From positions 1 to 64,000 of the forward strand of contig JBQTIA010000050.1 of the NCBI GenBank assembly GCA_052388455.1: a stretch of 64,000 bases of DNA, in the 5' to 3' direction. Each line of letters opens with the position of its first letter. Within the stretch, counting starts at the first letter, position 1. Position numbers and translations under genes: made by a program. Below are positions 8,030 to 16,364 of the stretch, in pieces. Source of the stretch: CAZSNH01 sp052388455 (GTDB lineage: Bacteria > Pseudomonadota > Alphaproteobacteria > Rhizobiales > Hyphomicrobiaceae). The notes under the pieces are model-generated. The model saw only the letters and a list, made by a program, of their open reading frames with translations, searched no databases and was not told where the DNA came from.

Positions 8030-9390
8030 CCGCTGGCCGCCCCAGAAAGTTGTTTCGCCGTGTTCGCCGGCAGGCTCGCGCGCGGGACGTGTCCGCTCAC
8101 GACCAGCCCTCGGCCGCCGGGACCGGTGGAAAGGTCCAGCCGGCCGCCGAACTCCTGCAGCCGCTCCCGCATTCCGACGAGACCATAGCCGGAAGATTGA
8201 GCGCCGGGCTGCAGTCCTTTGCCGTCGTCGCTGACGGCCACGCGAAGTCCGCCGTCGCCTTCGTACCCCACGAGGATGGAGATGCGGCGCGCGCCGGCGT
8301 GGCGAAGCGCGTTGTGCAGTCCTTCACGGATCACATAGTACAGCATGGCGTCGATCGACGGACCCCAAGACCCCGGCGGAATGTCGGACGTCAACACCAG
8401 ATCGGGATGGCGGGGACGGCAGGCCCCGACGAGTTGCTCGACCGCGTGCACGAGGCCGAGATCGAGGGCGACGTCCGGCCTGAGGCGTCCGAGCAGCGCG
8501 CCGACATGCGACTTCGTTTCCGCCACCGACTGCCGAATGGATGCGGCCCGGCGGCACGCATCGACATCGGCGGATGCCGCGGTGGCCGTCTCGGCGATGT
8601 TCATGGCATCGACATCGATGGCGAACAGCAGCGGCCCGATGCCGTCGTGCAGGTCGCGGGCGATCTCGGCCCGCTCGGTCTCCCGAGCGCTGGCCAGTTG
8701 CTCGGCAAGACGCCGATTGTCACGCTCGGCTGCCACCAGCCGTTCCACCATGTCGTTGAAGGCGGTACTCAGTCCACGAAACTCGCGCGAGCCGGTAACA
8801 GGTGTCCGCGCGGCATAGTCGCCTTCGCCGACACGCGCAAAAGCGCCGAGCAAGCCGGGCAGAGGCGCCAGTGCCGTCTTCAAGAGCATGGAGATCGCTG
8901 CCAGCAACAAGGCCAGCAGGGCAGCGAGGATTCGAGCATCGAGAGCCGTTTCGTCCCAGACCTCCTCGATTTCGCTGCGCGGCTCCGTTTCGAGGCGCAG
9001 CGACTGGGCGGGTGCAAATTCGGCTGGAAGAGCTATCTGCTCGACGGTTTTCTGAGGTTCCAGGACACGGAAGAACCAGTCCGGGATTCGGCTGCGCAGC
9101 GGATGACGGACGGATGCCTCGACGGAGCCGTCGGCTTGCACCAGGGACACGCGCAGATGGCGGCTGTTGTCGAACGAGTGGACCAGCCGTGTCAGCTCAC
9201 GCTTCGGGTCGGCGACACGGAGCATGTCTCGCAGCGCGGTGTCGATCGTCGCGCGTGCGCTGGCCATTGCCGCGCCAGTCTCCTCGACCACCCAGCGCTT
9301 GCCCTGCCAGTACGACAGCACCCCGCCGGCGAGGATGATCAGCACCATCGCCGCCGCCACCGCCGCGATGAGCCGTGTGAGCAGCGTCAC
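8026..9390 (-). CDS. Membrane histidine kinase, NarX/HisKA_3 type
   Basis: 454 residues, GTG start. Transmembrane helices are at about 5-28 and 152-175, flanking a periplasmic sensor of about 120 residues with no recognised ligand motif. HAMP lies at about 176-225. The dimerisation/phosphoacceptor motif is AEIARDLHDGIGPLLFAID with His248 (HisKA_3), followed by a HATPase domain near 350-440 (ISILVGYEGDGGLRVAVSDDGKG split over two blocks and YGLVGMRERLQEFGGRL). It phosphorylates the downstream LuxR regulator; the regulator at 9532 is probably a second partner. An AT-rich stretch upstream (about 9455-9480) is a likely promoter region. Confidence 0.88.
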   Translation of the reverse strand: MTLLTRLIAAVAAAMVLIILAGGVLSYWQGKRWVVEETGAAMASARATIDTALRDMLRVADPKRELTRLVHSFDNSRHLRVSLVQADGSVEASVRHPLRSRIPDWFFRVLEPQKTVEQIALPAEFAPAQSLRLETEPRSEIEEVWDETALDARILAALLALLLAAISMLLKTALAPLPGLLGAFARVGEGDYAARTPVTGSREFRGLSTAFNDMVERLVAAERDNRRLAEQLASARETERAEIARDLHDGIGPLLFAIDVDAMNIAETATAASADVDACRRAASIRQSVAETKSHVGALLGRLRPDVALDLGLVHAVEQLVGACRPRHPDLVLTSDIPPGSWGPSIDAMLYYVIREGLHNALRHAGARRISILVGYEGDGGLRVAVSDDGKGLQPGAQSSGYGLVGMRERLQEFGGRLDLSTGPGGRGLVVSGHVPRASLPANTAKQLSGAASG

Positions 9391-9454
9391 GGGGCCAGTC
9401 CTTCACTCGGGACGCGAAACATGTGCGGTTCCATCCGACGCAAATGAGCCAGCC

Positions 9455-9482
9455 TCATCAATAGTAATGATATATAGTACCC
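9455..9482 (-). promoter_or_regulatory. AT-rich candidate promoter of the kinase-regulator operon
   Basis: The minus strand here reads GGTACTATATATCATTACTA, an A/T-rich island in very GC-rich DNA about 65-90 bases before the kinase GTG. TATATA could act as a -10 element. No good -35 partner was found, so this is only a suggestion. Confidence 0.3.
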
Positions 9483-9483
9483 A

Positions 9484-9524
9484 TGCGGCCGAGCCTCGGC
9501 AAGCCGCAGACGTCAGCGTGACGT
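9484..9524. terminator. Pair of small hairpins after the second response regulator
   Basis: GCCGAG-C-CTCGGC (9488-9500) lies within the wider TGCGGC/GCCGCA stem (9484-9508). ACGTCA-GCG-TGACGT (9510-9524) follows at once. They lie just beyond the stop of the minus-strand regulator (9532) and before the kinase promoter. No U-run is present, so intrinsic termination is unproven. Confidence 0.35.
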
Positions 9525-9531
9525 TACCGGT

Positions 9532-10149
9532 TCACTTCAACCGCCGCTCGACCGCCAGCCGCACCAGATCGGCGGTGCGTGAAAGACCCAGCTTCTCTTT
9601 GAGCAGGCTCGATGTGTTCGCAACCGTCTTGTAGGCAAGCCCCAGAACAACGGCGATGTCGCCCATCGTCTTGCCTTCCCCGAGCAGGCGCAAGATTTCG
9701 AGTTCGCGGTTCGAAAGCGTACTCAATGGGTCGGCAGCCGAGGTTCCGGACGGAGTTGCGGGCACGGCAAGATCCGGGGCGACATGGCGCTGGCCGGCAG
9801 CGGCCTTCTCGACCGCGAGACGAAGTTCCTCGGCCGGTGAGCCCTTGCTGACATAACCCATGGCGCCCGCCTCCAAGGCACGCGCCACGTAGGCCGCGTC
9901 TCCATGCATGGTGAACATGACGATGCGGGCGGCCCGGTCGACGGCAATCAGCCGCTGGAGAAGCTCGAGTCCGCTGCTGTGGTCCAGACTGACATCGAGC
10001 ACCACCACGTCGGGGGCCTGCAAGCGGTAGAGTTCCATGGCGTCAAGGGCGTTTGACGCCTCCCAGGCCACAATCCCGGGCAGCGACGCCAGCACACGGC
10101 GAATGCCCTGCCGGACCACCGCATGGTCATCGACGATCAGAACACGCAT
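9532..10149 (-). CDS. LuxR/NarL-type response regulator, paralogue of the neighbouring one
   Basis: 205 residues. Receiver with VLIVDDHAVVRQGIRRVL, acceptor Asp in VVVLDVSLDHSSG and Lys in YVSKGSPAEEL, then a LuxR HTH (LSNRELEILRLLGEGKTMGD, then AYKTVANTSSLLKEKLGL). It shares the AYKTVANTS signature and overall layout with 7379-8029, so the two arose by duplication. It has its own intergenic region on both sides (141 bases to the kinase start). It may compete for the same kinase, or respond to another one elsewhere. Confidence 0.87.
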   Translation of the reverse strand: MRVLIVDDHAVVRQGIRRVLASLPGIVAWEASNALDAMELYRLQAPDVVVLDVSLDHSSGLELLQRLIAVDRAARIVMFTMHGDAAYVARALEAGAMGYVSKGSPAEELRLAVEKAAAGQRHVAPDLAVPATPSGTSAADPLSTLSNRELEILRLLGEGKTMGDIAVVLGLAYKTVANTSSLLKEKLGLSRTADLVRLAVERRLK

Positions 10150-10540
10150 GCCGTCACGGTCATTGAACTCCTCGCATAGCGTAACAATGTAACCTATTGC
10201 AGGGAACCTGAGAAGGGTGACCGCGTTCCATCACGTCGTGCAGGGCTTCTGACGCGGTTTTCCGGTCAAGGCGAGGACACACGGACCTGCGCGGCATTTG
10301 GCCGAGAGGGCCGATTTGTGTGTCTCATACGGGGATGGGGGGGTGAAATCGTGGATGGGCCCAACCAGATCAGCAGACAGCTTATCGATCACGGAGCCTT
10401 TCCCCGCGCATGGCCCCGCGACGGAAACCCCGCGCTTCACCGTTCAATGGCGTACGATGCACACCGGTCGGCCGATTTCGCGGGGGACGCATGGCAGATA
10501 TTGAACACCACACAGAACGCTTAGACGGGACCGCCGGCAC
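10150..10540. other. 391-base divergent intergenic region (regulator / RND pump)
   Basis: Contains the start regions of the minus-strand regulator and the plus-strand efflux operon. A short direct repeat GTAAC-AAT-GTAAC lies at about 10180-10192. No coding frame in it looks like a gene, and no clear promoter boxes were found. A LuxR regulator site here would be reasonable but cannot be shown. Confidence 0.35.
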
Positions 10541-11752
10541 ATGAAATGGATCGCAACCCTCGTCGTCGCAGCCACACTGGCGGCGGGCGGCTACTGGTGG
10601 GCCAGGCCCGATGCAGCCCGACAGCTTCTGGGCCTGACGCCGACCACATCTGCCGGCCCTGACGCCGCCGCCAACCCGTCCCGAAGCGGCAGGGGAGGCC
10701 CGGCGGCCGCAACGACGGTCGAGATCGCGACGGCGCGACAGGCGAGAACGACCACCGACATCCGCGCCGTCGGATCCCTTCAATCCGACGAAACCGTCGA
10801 GATTGCGCCCGAGATTGCCGGCCGCATCACCGAAATCGTGTTCGCCGAGGGCCGGTCGGTCAAAGCCGGCGATGCGATCGTCAAGCTCGACGATTCCCTC
10901 GCCAAGGCCGAGCTGGCCCAGGCCAAATCGCGGCTGTCTCTGGCCAGCGCCAACAATGACCGCGCCCGTGTCCTCTCGCGCTCCGGCAACGTGACCGAGC
11001 GAGTGCGAGACGAATCCAAGTCCACTTATGACGTAGCGGTGGCCGACGTCGAGTTGTCCGAGGCGCGCCTCGCCAAGCATGTGCTCACCGCACCCTTCGA
11101 CGGCATCGCCGGCGTCCGCAGCGTTTCCGTCGGCGCTTACGTCAGCGCGGGAACCAAGATCGTCAACATCGAAAAAATCGACAGCCTGAAGGTCGATTTC
11201 AAGGTGCCCGAACTCTTCCTCCAGTCAATCAAAGTCGATCAGCAGATCGAAGTGCATGTCGATGCGGTGCCCGGCCGCGTTTTCCAGGGCCGCGTCTACG
11301 CCATCAATCCGCTGGTCGACGTCAACGGACGTGCGCTCCAGATCCGCGCCGTGCTGCCAAATGCCGACCTGGCTCTGCGTCCAGGTCTCTTCGCACGCAT
11401 CCTGATCAAGGGGCTGGTCGAGCGCGACGTGATCCTCGTCCCGGAAAGCGCCATCCTTCCGCGAGGAGGCGAGTCCTTCGTGTTCCGGGTCGAAAACGGC
11501 AAGGCCGTCGAGCGGCAGGTTCAGCTCGGCGAACGCAAGAATGGCGAGGTTGAAATCGTTCAGGGACTGGAGGCGCAAGCGACCATCGTCGTCGCCGGCC
11601 AGCAGAAGCTGCGCAACGGCGCGGAAGTCGAGGTGGTGCCTGCCGCCCAGAACGTTCCCCAGAACATTCTCCAGAACATTCCCAAGACCTCTCCCAAGAC
11701 CGGCGCGCCGAAATCGGGCGCGTCTCTGCCGGCCACCGGCGGGAGCGGCTGA
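10541..11752 (+). CDS. RND efflux periplasmic adaptor (membrane fusion protein)
   Basis: 403 residues. One N-terminal membrane anchor (MKWIATLVVAATLAAGGYWW), then the adaptor fold: barrel-sandwich half with EIAPEIAGRITEIVFAEGRSV and KAGDAIVKLDD, a helical hairpin (LAQAKSRLSLASANNDRARV), the second half KHVLTAPFDGIAGVRSVSVG, and the beta-barrel with IRAVLPNADLALRPGLFARI. The C-terminal tail is a short repeat of QN-I-P-type units (about 370-390), which is odd but probably flexible. Its TGA overlaps the ATG of the pump gene (TGATG). It links the inner-membrane pump to an outer-membrane channel that is not encoded here. Confidence 0.9.
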   Translation: MKWIATLVVAATLAAGGYWWARPDAARQLLGLTPTTSAGPDAAANPSRSGRGGPAAATTVEIATARQARTTTDIRAVGSLQSDETVEIAPEIAGRITEIVFAEGRSVKAGDAIVKLDDSLAKAELAQAKSRLSLASANNDRARVLSRSGNVTERVRDESKSTYDVAVADVELSEARLAKHVLTAPFDGIAGVRSVSVGAYVSAGTKIVNIEKIDSLKVDFKVPELFLQSIKVDQQIEVHVDAVPGRVFQGRVYAINPLVDVNGRALQIRAVLPNADLALRPGLFARILIKGLVERDVILVPESAILPRGGESFVFRVENGKAVERQVQLGERKNGEVEIVQGLEAQATIVVAGQQKLRNGAEVEVVPAAQNVPQNILQNIPKTSPKTGAPKSGASLPATGGSG

Positions 11753-14700
11753 TGGGACTGTTCGAATTCTGCATACGCAGGCCCATCTTCGCGAGCGTGC
11801 TGAGCCTGATGCTCATGCTGCTCGGCCTGGTGTCGTTCCAGCGGCTGACCGTCCGCGAGTATCCCAACGTCGACGAGCCGATCGTCTCCGTCTCGACGGG
11901 CTATCCCGGCGCCTCCGCCAGCATCATCGAGACGCAGATAACGCAGGTTCTCGAAGGGTCGATCGCCGGCATCGAAGGCATCGACGTGCTCGATTCCTCC
12001 AGCCGCTCCGAGCAGAGCCGCATCACCGTCCGCTTCCGGCCCGAGATCAATCCGGATGTCGCGGCCAGCGACGTTCGCGACCGCGTCAGCCGCGTGCGCG
12101 GGCGGCTGCCGGATGAAATCTCCGAGCCCGTCATCGCCAAGGTCGAAGCCGACGCGCAGGCGATCATGTTCCTCGTGTTCACCAGTCCCGACCGCTCGGC
12201 GCTGGAGATCACCGACTACGTCGACCGCTTCATCGTCGACCGGCTGAAAAACCTGACCGGCGTCGCCGACGTGCAGATCTTCGGCGAACGGCGTTACGCC
12301 ATGCGCGTGTGGATCGACCGCGAGAGGCTGGCCGCCTTCAATCTGACCATTCAGGACATCGAGGCGGCGCTCAGAGCGCAGAACGCGGAAATTCCGTCAG
12401 GACGCATCGAAAGCCGCGACCGCGAGTTCTCGGTGCTTTCGCGCACCGGCCTCACGACCCCCGAGCAGTTCCGCAACATCGTCGTCAAGCTGGCAGAGGG
12501 CCATCAGGTCAAGCTCGGCGAGGTGGCGCGCGTAGAGCTCGGCGCCTCCGACGAACGGCGCGCCAGCGACTACAACGGCACGCCGGCTATCGCCGTCGGA
12601 GTCATCAAGCAGGCGACCGCCAATCCGCTCGACGTTTCGCACGCCGTCAACCGCGTGCTGCCCGAGATCAACGCCTCGCTGCCGGAAGGGCTGAAGGTCG
12701 AGGTCGGCAACGACGACACCGTGTTCATCGACCGCTCGATCCGAGCCGTCTACACCACGATCATCGAAGCCATCGCGCTGGTCGTGATCGTGATCCTGTT
12801 CTTCCTGCGCTCGCTACGGGCCGCCATCATTCCGATCGTGACCATCCCGATTTCACTGATCGCGACGTTCACGCTGATGTTTGCCTTCGGCTTCAGCGTC
12901 AACACGCTGACGCTGCTCGCCATGGTGCTGGCCATCGGCCTCGTGGTCGACGATGCGATCGTCGTCCTGGAAAACATCCATCGCCACATCGAGGACGGCA
13001 TCGAGCCGATCGCCGCCGCCATCAGGGGCACGCGGGAAATCGGGTTTGCCGTCATTGCGATGACGCTGACGCTGGCCGCCGTTTACGCGCCGATTGCGTT
13101 CGCTCCCGGAAAAACCGGGCGGCTGTTCCTCGAGTTCGCGCTGACGCTTGCCGGCGCGGTCATCGTCTCAGGATTCGTGGCGCTGACACTGACGCCGATG
13201 ATGTCGTCGCGGCTGCTGCGCCACGAAAGCAATCCGGGCCGGGTGTTTTCGGCACTCGAACGCGCCTTCACCGCCACCGAGAACGGCTATCGCCGGCTTT
13301 TGAGGGGCACGATGAAGGCCCGGCCGCTGGTGCTGCTGGTGGCGCTCGGCGTGGCCGGCGTTGGAGCGCTTCTGTTCACGACGCTGAAGTCCGAGCTGTC
13401 GCCACTCGAAGATCGCGGCGTCATCCGGTTGCGCGGCTCGGGGCCGGAAGGTGCCACGCTCGCCTACTCGGCGCGCTACACGGCGGAAATGGACCGCATC
13501 ATGCAGGGCGTGCCGGAGGTCAGAGCGCGCCTCAGCATTTCCGGAACGCCGGAGGTCTCGCAATCCCTGGTCGTCGCGCCGCTCACCGATTGGGACGACC
13601 GCGCCCGCTCGCAGCAGCAGATCACCGCCGAGATCAATCCCAAGCTCCGCCGCATCGCCGGCGTGCAGGCGATCGCACAGTCGCCGGGTGCCTTCGGCCA
13701 GCGCGGCGCGGGACGGCCGATCGAGTTCGTCATCCAGACTTCGGGGTCCTACGAGCAGCTGCAGGAGTACGTTGACAAGCTGATGGAGCGGGCGCGGCAA
13801 TTCCCCGGCCTCGAATCGCTCGACACCGACCTGAAGCTCAACACGCCGGAATTCCGGGTCGAGATCGACCGCGCGAAAGTCGCCGACCTCGGACTCGACC
13901 TCACCGTGGTCGGACGCACGCTCGAAACGCTGCTCGGCGGCCGCCAGGTCACACGCTTCGAGCAGAACGGCGAGCAGTACGACGTTCTTATCCAGCTCGC
14001 CGCCGAGGACCGCGCCTCGCCCGAAGCCCTTTCCACGATCTTCCTGCGCTCTCCTCGCGGCGAGATGGTGCAGCTCTCCAACGTCGCCTCGATCAGCGAA
14101 TCGGTGGCGCCGAAGGAGCTCAAGCGCTTCAATCAGCTCCGCTCGGCGACGCTGCAGGCCAACCTCGCGCCCGGGACCACGGTCGGCGAGGGACTGGCGT
14201 TCCTCGAGCAGGCGGCCCGAGACGTGCTGCCAGCCACCGTGCAGACCGACGTCAGCGGCCAGAGCCGCGACTTCCGCGCCTCGGCCGACAGCCTCACGCT
14301 GGTTTTCGTGCTGGCGCTGGCGTTCATCTATCTCGTACTCGCGGCGCAGTTCGAAAGCGTGCGCGATCCGCTGATCATCATGCTGACCGTGCCGCTGAGC
14401 CTCGCCGGCGCGCTCGGAGCCCTGTGGCTGACCGGCGGCACGCTCAACGTCTATTCTCAGATCGGCCTCGTCACCCTGGTCGGCCTCATCACCAAGCACG
14501 GCATCCTGATCGTCGAGTTCGCCAACCAGCGGCAAGAGGCCGGCGACGACCGGCTGACGGCGGCCGTGGAAGCGGCCACGTTGCGCCTCAGACCCATCCT
14601 GATGACCACCGGCGCCATGGTGCTGGGCGCCGTTCCGCTCGCGCTCGCCGAGGGGGCCGGCGCCGAAAGCCGCCAGCAGATCGGCTGGGTCATCGTCGGC

Positions 14701-14862
14701 GGGATGAGCGTCGGCACGCTGCTGACCCTGTTCGTCATCCCCGCCGTGTATGGCGTGCTCGGCCAGCGCATCTCACCGGAGGCGGCGGCCCAAACCTCCG
14801 CGCCCGTTCACCCGGCACCCGCACCGACGGCCAACCCCGAGCCCACCCCTGTGCCCTCGTGA
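11752..14862 (+). CDS. RND-family multidrug efflux permease (AcrB/MexF class)
   Basis: 1036 residues, the normal size of HAE1 pumps. Twelve membrane helices and two large periplasmic loops. The opening FEFCIRRPIFASVLSLMLML and REYPNVDEPIVSVSTGYPGA are typical. The proton-relay aspartates are in AIGLVVDDAIVVLENIHRHI (about residue 405), and the partner lysine is in LITKHGILIVEFANQRQE (about residue 915). It exports hydrophobic compounds using the proton gradient. It forms an operon with the adaptor gene; the OhrR-like gene 186 bases downstream may control it. No outer-membrane TolC-type gene is near. Confidence 0.93.
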   Translation: MGLFEFCIRRPIFASVLSLMLMLLGLVSFQRLTVREYPNVDEPIVSVSTGYPGASASIIETQITQVLEGSIAGIEGIDVLDSSSRSEQSRITVRFRPEINPDVAASDVRDRVSRVRGRLPDEISEPVIAKVEADAQAIMFLVFTSPDRSALEITDYVDRFIVDRLKNLTGVADVQIFGERRYAMRVWIDRERLAAFNLTIQDIEAALRAQNAEIPSGRIESRDREFSVLSRTGLTTPEQFRNIVVKLAEGHQVKLGEVARVELGASDERRASDYNGTPAIAVGVIKQATANPLDVSHAVNRVLPEINASLPEGLKVEVGNDDTVFIDRSIRAVYTTIIEAIALVVIVILFFLRSLRAAIIPIVTIPISLIATFTLMFAFGFSVNTLTLLAMVLAIGLVVDDAIVVLENIHRHIEDGIEPIAAAIRGTREIGFAVIAMTLTLAAVYAPIAFAPGKTGRLFLEFALTLAGAVIVSGFVALTLTPMMSSRLLRHESNPGRVFSALERAFTATENGYRRLLRGTMKARPLVLLVALGVAGVGALLFTTLKSELSPLEDRGVIRLRGSGPEGATLAYSARYTAEMDRIMQGVPEVRARLSISGTPEVSQSLVVAPLTDWDDRARSQQQITAEINPKLRRIAGVQAIAQSPGAFGQRGAGRPIEFVIQTSGSYEQLQEYVDKLMERARQFPGLESLDTDLKLNTPEFRVEIDRAKVADLGLDLTVVGRTLETLLGGRQVTRFEQNGEQYDVLIQLAAEDRASPEALSTIFLRSPRGEMVQLSNVASISESVAPKELKRFNQLRSATLQANLAPGTTVGEGLAFLEQAARDVLPATVQTDVSGQSRDFRASADSLTLVFVLALAFIYLVLAAQFESVRDPLIIMLTVPLSLAGALGALWLTGGTLNVYSQIGLVTLVGLITKHGILIVEFANQRQEAGDDRLTAAVEAATLRLRPILMTTGAMVLGAVPLALAEGAGAESRQQIGWVIVGGMSVGTLLTLFVIPAVYGVLGQRISPEAAAQTSAPVHPAPAPTANPEPTPVPS

Positions 14863-14947
14863 ACCGCGAACGAACCCATCGGCATCATCAGCATTTCTTT
14901 CTGTCTTGGGTCGGAATATGCATTGGACATAGTCGACCGGATCATGC

Positions 14948-14969
14948 CTACTAAAGTATCTACTAAAGT
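14948..14969 (+). promoter_or_regulatory. Twin direct repeat CTACTAAAGT before the MarR gene
   Basis: CTACTAAAGT occurs at 14948-14957 and again at 14960-14969, a 12-base pitch close to one helix turn, in a small AT-rich island. It is placed where an autoregulated MarR/OhrR operator or a promoter would be expected. Binding by the regulator is inference. Confidence 0.4.
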
Positions 14970-14974
14970 CTAAT

Positions 14975-14996
14975 GTGGCGGCTTAGTCTCCGCCAC
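14975..14996 (+). other. Hairpin in the leader of the MarR gene
   Basis: GTGGCGG (14975-14981) and CCGCCAC (14990-14996) form a perfect 7-bp stem with an 8-base loop, right after the twin direct repeat and about 50 bases before the first possible start of the regulator. There is no following U-run. Confidence 0.4.
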
Positions 14997-15047
14997 GGCG
15001 TCTGGAATGCCGACCGCCGCACCCACGTTCGCGGCCGTCGGACAGGA

Positions 15048-15548
15048 ATGCGAGGCTTGAACGTGTCAGACTCCCATCGCTTCGATCTGCTGAAACTCGA
15101 CAATCAGCTCTGTTTCGCCCTCTACGCGGCAACCCGCGCCATGACCCGGACGTATCGGGAGCGGCTCGGGCCGATGGGGCTGACCTATCCGCAGTACATC
15201 GTGCTGACGGTGCTGTGGGAGAAGGACGGCCCCACGATATCCGAGCTCGGCCGCGCGCTGATGCTCGATTCCGGCACGCTGACCCCGCTGCTGAAGCGGC
15301 TCGAAGGGATGGAACTCGTCAGCCGCAAGCGCCGCTTCGAGGATGAGCGGGAAGTCGAAGTCTGGCTGACGCCGAAGGGGCTCGACATCCGCGAGCTGGC
15401 GCTCGGCGCACGCGAGCACGTCGTCTGCCGCCTCGACATGTCGGAGCAGGAGATCTCGCGCCTGCGCAGGGATCTGATGGATTTGATCAGGCGCCTCAGT
15501 GTCGATGGTTACCTTTGCGTAGGCGAAGTGGCCGATACGGACGCTTGA
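15048..15548 (+). CDS. MarR-family repressor, OhrR-like with N-terminal redox Cys
   Basis: About 166 residues from the ATG at 15048, or 161 from the GTG at 15063. The latter has GAGG seven bases upstream and may be the true start. The N-terminus reads LLKLDNQLCFALYAATRAMT, with the cysteine placed as in the peroxide-sensing OhrR repressors, followed by GLTYPQYIVLTVLWEKDGPT. The winged helix has SELGRALMLDSGTLTPLLKR and SRKRRFEDEREVEVWLTP. No ohr gene is beside it, so its target may be its own promoter or the RND operon upstream. It ends before a convergent gene set. Confidence 0.83.
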   Translation: MRGLNVSDSHRFDLLKLDNQLCFALYAATRAMTRTYRERLGPMGLTYPQYIVLTVLWEKDGPTISELGRALMLDSGTLTPLLKRLEGMELVSRKRRFEDEREVEVWLTPKGLDIRELALGAREHVVCRLDMSEQEISRLRRDLMDLIRRLSVDGYLCVGEVADTDA

Positions 15549-15600
15549 TACCGCCGAGCGGACGTTTCGACTTGCGTTCGGTGCTATCGGCGCGCGGGGT

Positions 15601-15690
15601 TGGCGTGGCGTCCACACGCCATGAAAATCAAATACCGGCGTGACGACCGTCATACCAAAAGTCGACACCTCGGCGCGCCGGTGTGATTTT
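15601..15690 (+). terminator. Hairpins between convergent marR-like and mocA-like genes
   Basis: TGGCGTG (15601-15607) and CACGCCA (15615-15621) make a perfect 7-bp stem. Further on, ACACC (15665-15669) and GGTGT (15680-15684) flank GGCGCGCC and are followed by GATTTT on the plus strand, a modest T-run. These probably end transcription from the regulator gene; the gap is between convergent genes. Confidence 0.4.
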
Positions 15691-15710
15691 CTGACGAACG
15701 GCCGCCGGTA

Positions 15711-16364
15711 TCAGCCGCCGTTGCTGTCGCATCGCACGTCTGCCAGATCCTCGACCGTGTCCACGTCGAGCAGCTCCCGCTCGTCGGCGATGGCGACCGG
15801 TACCGTTTCGCTGGCCAGTTGCATGAGCAGGTGCTTGCCGCCAGTCTCTCCGTCGAGAGTCGCCAGCAGCGGGTAGTATCGTCCCGGCCAGAGCACCGGA
15901 TTCCGCTGGCCGCCTTCGCGCCCGCCGCTCTTCCCCGCAGTCGACTCCACAGGCACCACGATCCGGTTGCCCACCCATTCGTCGAACACGGCCATCAGAC
16001 GGCGCAGCGTCGCCACTGAGAGGCCCGGCAGATCGCCCGGCACGATGAAGGCGCCGCGGCTGCCGGCGCTGAGCGACCCTATGCCAGCCGCAATCGAGGT
16101 TCCTATGCCCTCGGCCCAGCGCGGATTTTCAAGGAAATGCAGCGGAAGGCCGGCGAGCGCTGCGGCGTAGGCGGTGTGCTCGTATCCGGTCACGACGACG
16201 ATGTCCCTCAATCCGGCGGCGCACACGGTCCTCGCCGTGCGCCGAAGCAGCGGCTCGCCGCCGATGTCCGCCAGCAGCTTGTTGCCGGCCGCAAAGCGCC
16301 GCGAGCGTCCGCCCGCCAGGATCACGGCGCTGATCGTCGCCGAGGCTCCGGGCTCGGCGGTCAC
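15711..16364 (-). CDS. MobA/MocA-like molybdopterin nucleotidyltransferase
   Basis: 217 residues, GTG start overlapping the stop of the XdhC-like gene (GTGA). The nucleotide-binding loop is AVILAGGRSRRFAAGNKLL, followed by TGYEHT and the metal-site region IVPGDLPGLSVATLRRL. These are the marks of MocA-type enzymes that attach CMP to molybdopterin for xanthine-dehydrogenase-family proteins, or of MobA-like proteins in the same clusters. It follows the hydroxylase and XdhC-like genes in transcription order, which supports a role in making the cofactor for that enzyme. Confidence 0.8.
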   Translation of the reverse strand: MTAEPGASATISAVILAGGRSRRFAAGNKLLADIGGEPLLRRTARTVCAAGLRDIVVVTGYEHTAYAAALAGLPLHFLENPRWAEGIGTSIAAGIGSLSAGSRGAFIVPGDLPGLSVATLRRLMAVFDEWVGNRIVVPVESTAGKSGGREGGQRNPVLWPGRYYPLLATLDGETGGKHLLMQLASETVPVAIADERELLDVDTVEDLADVRCDSNGG

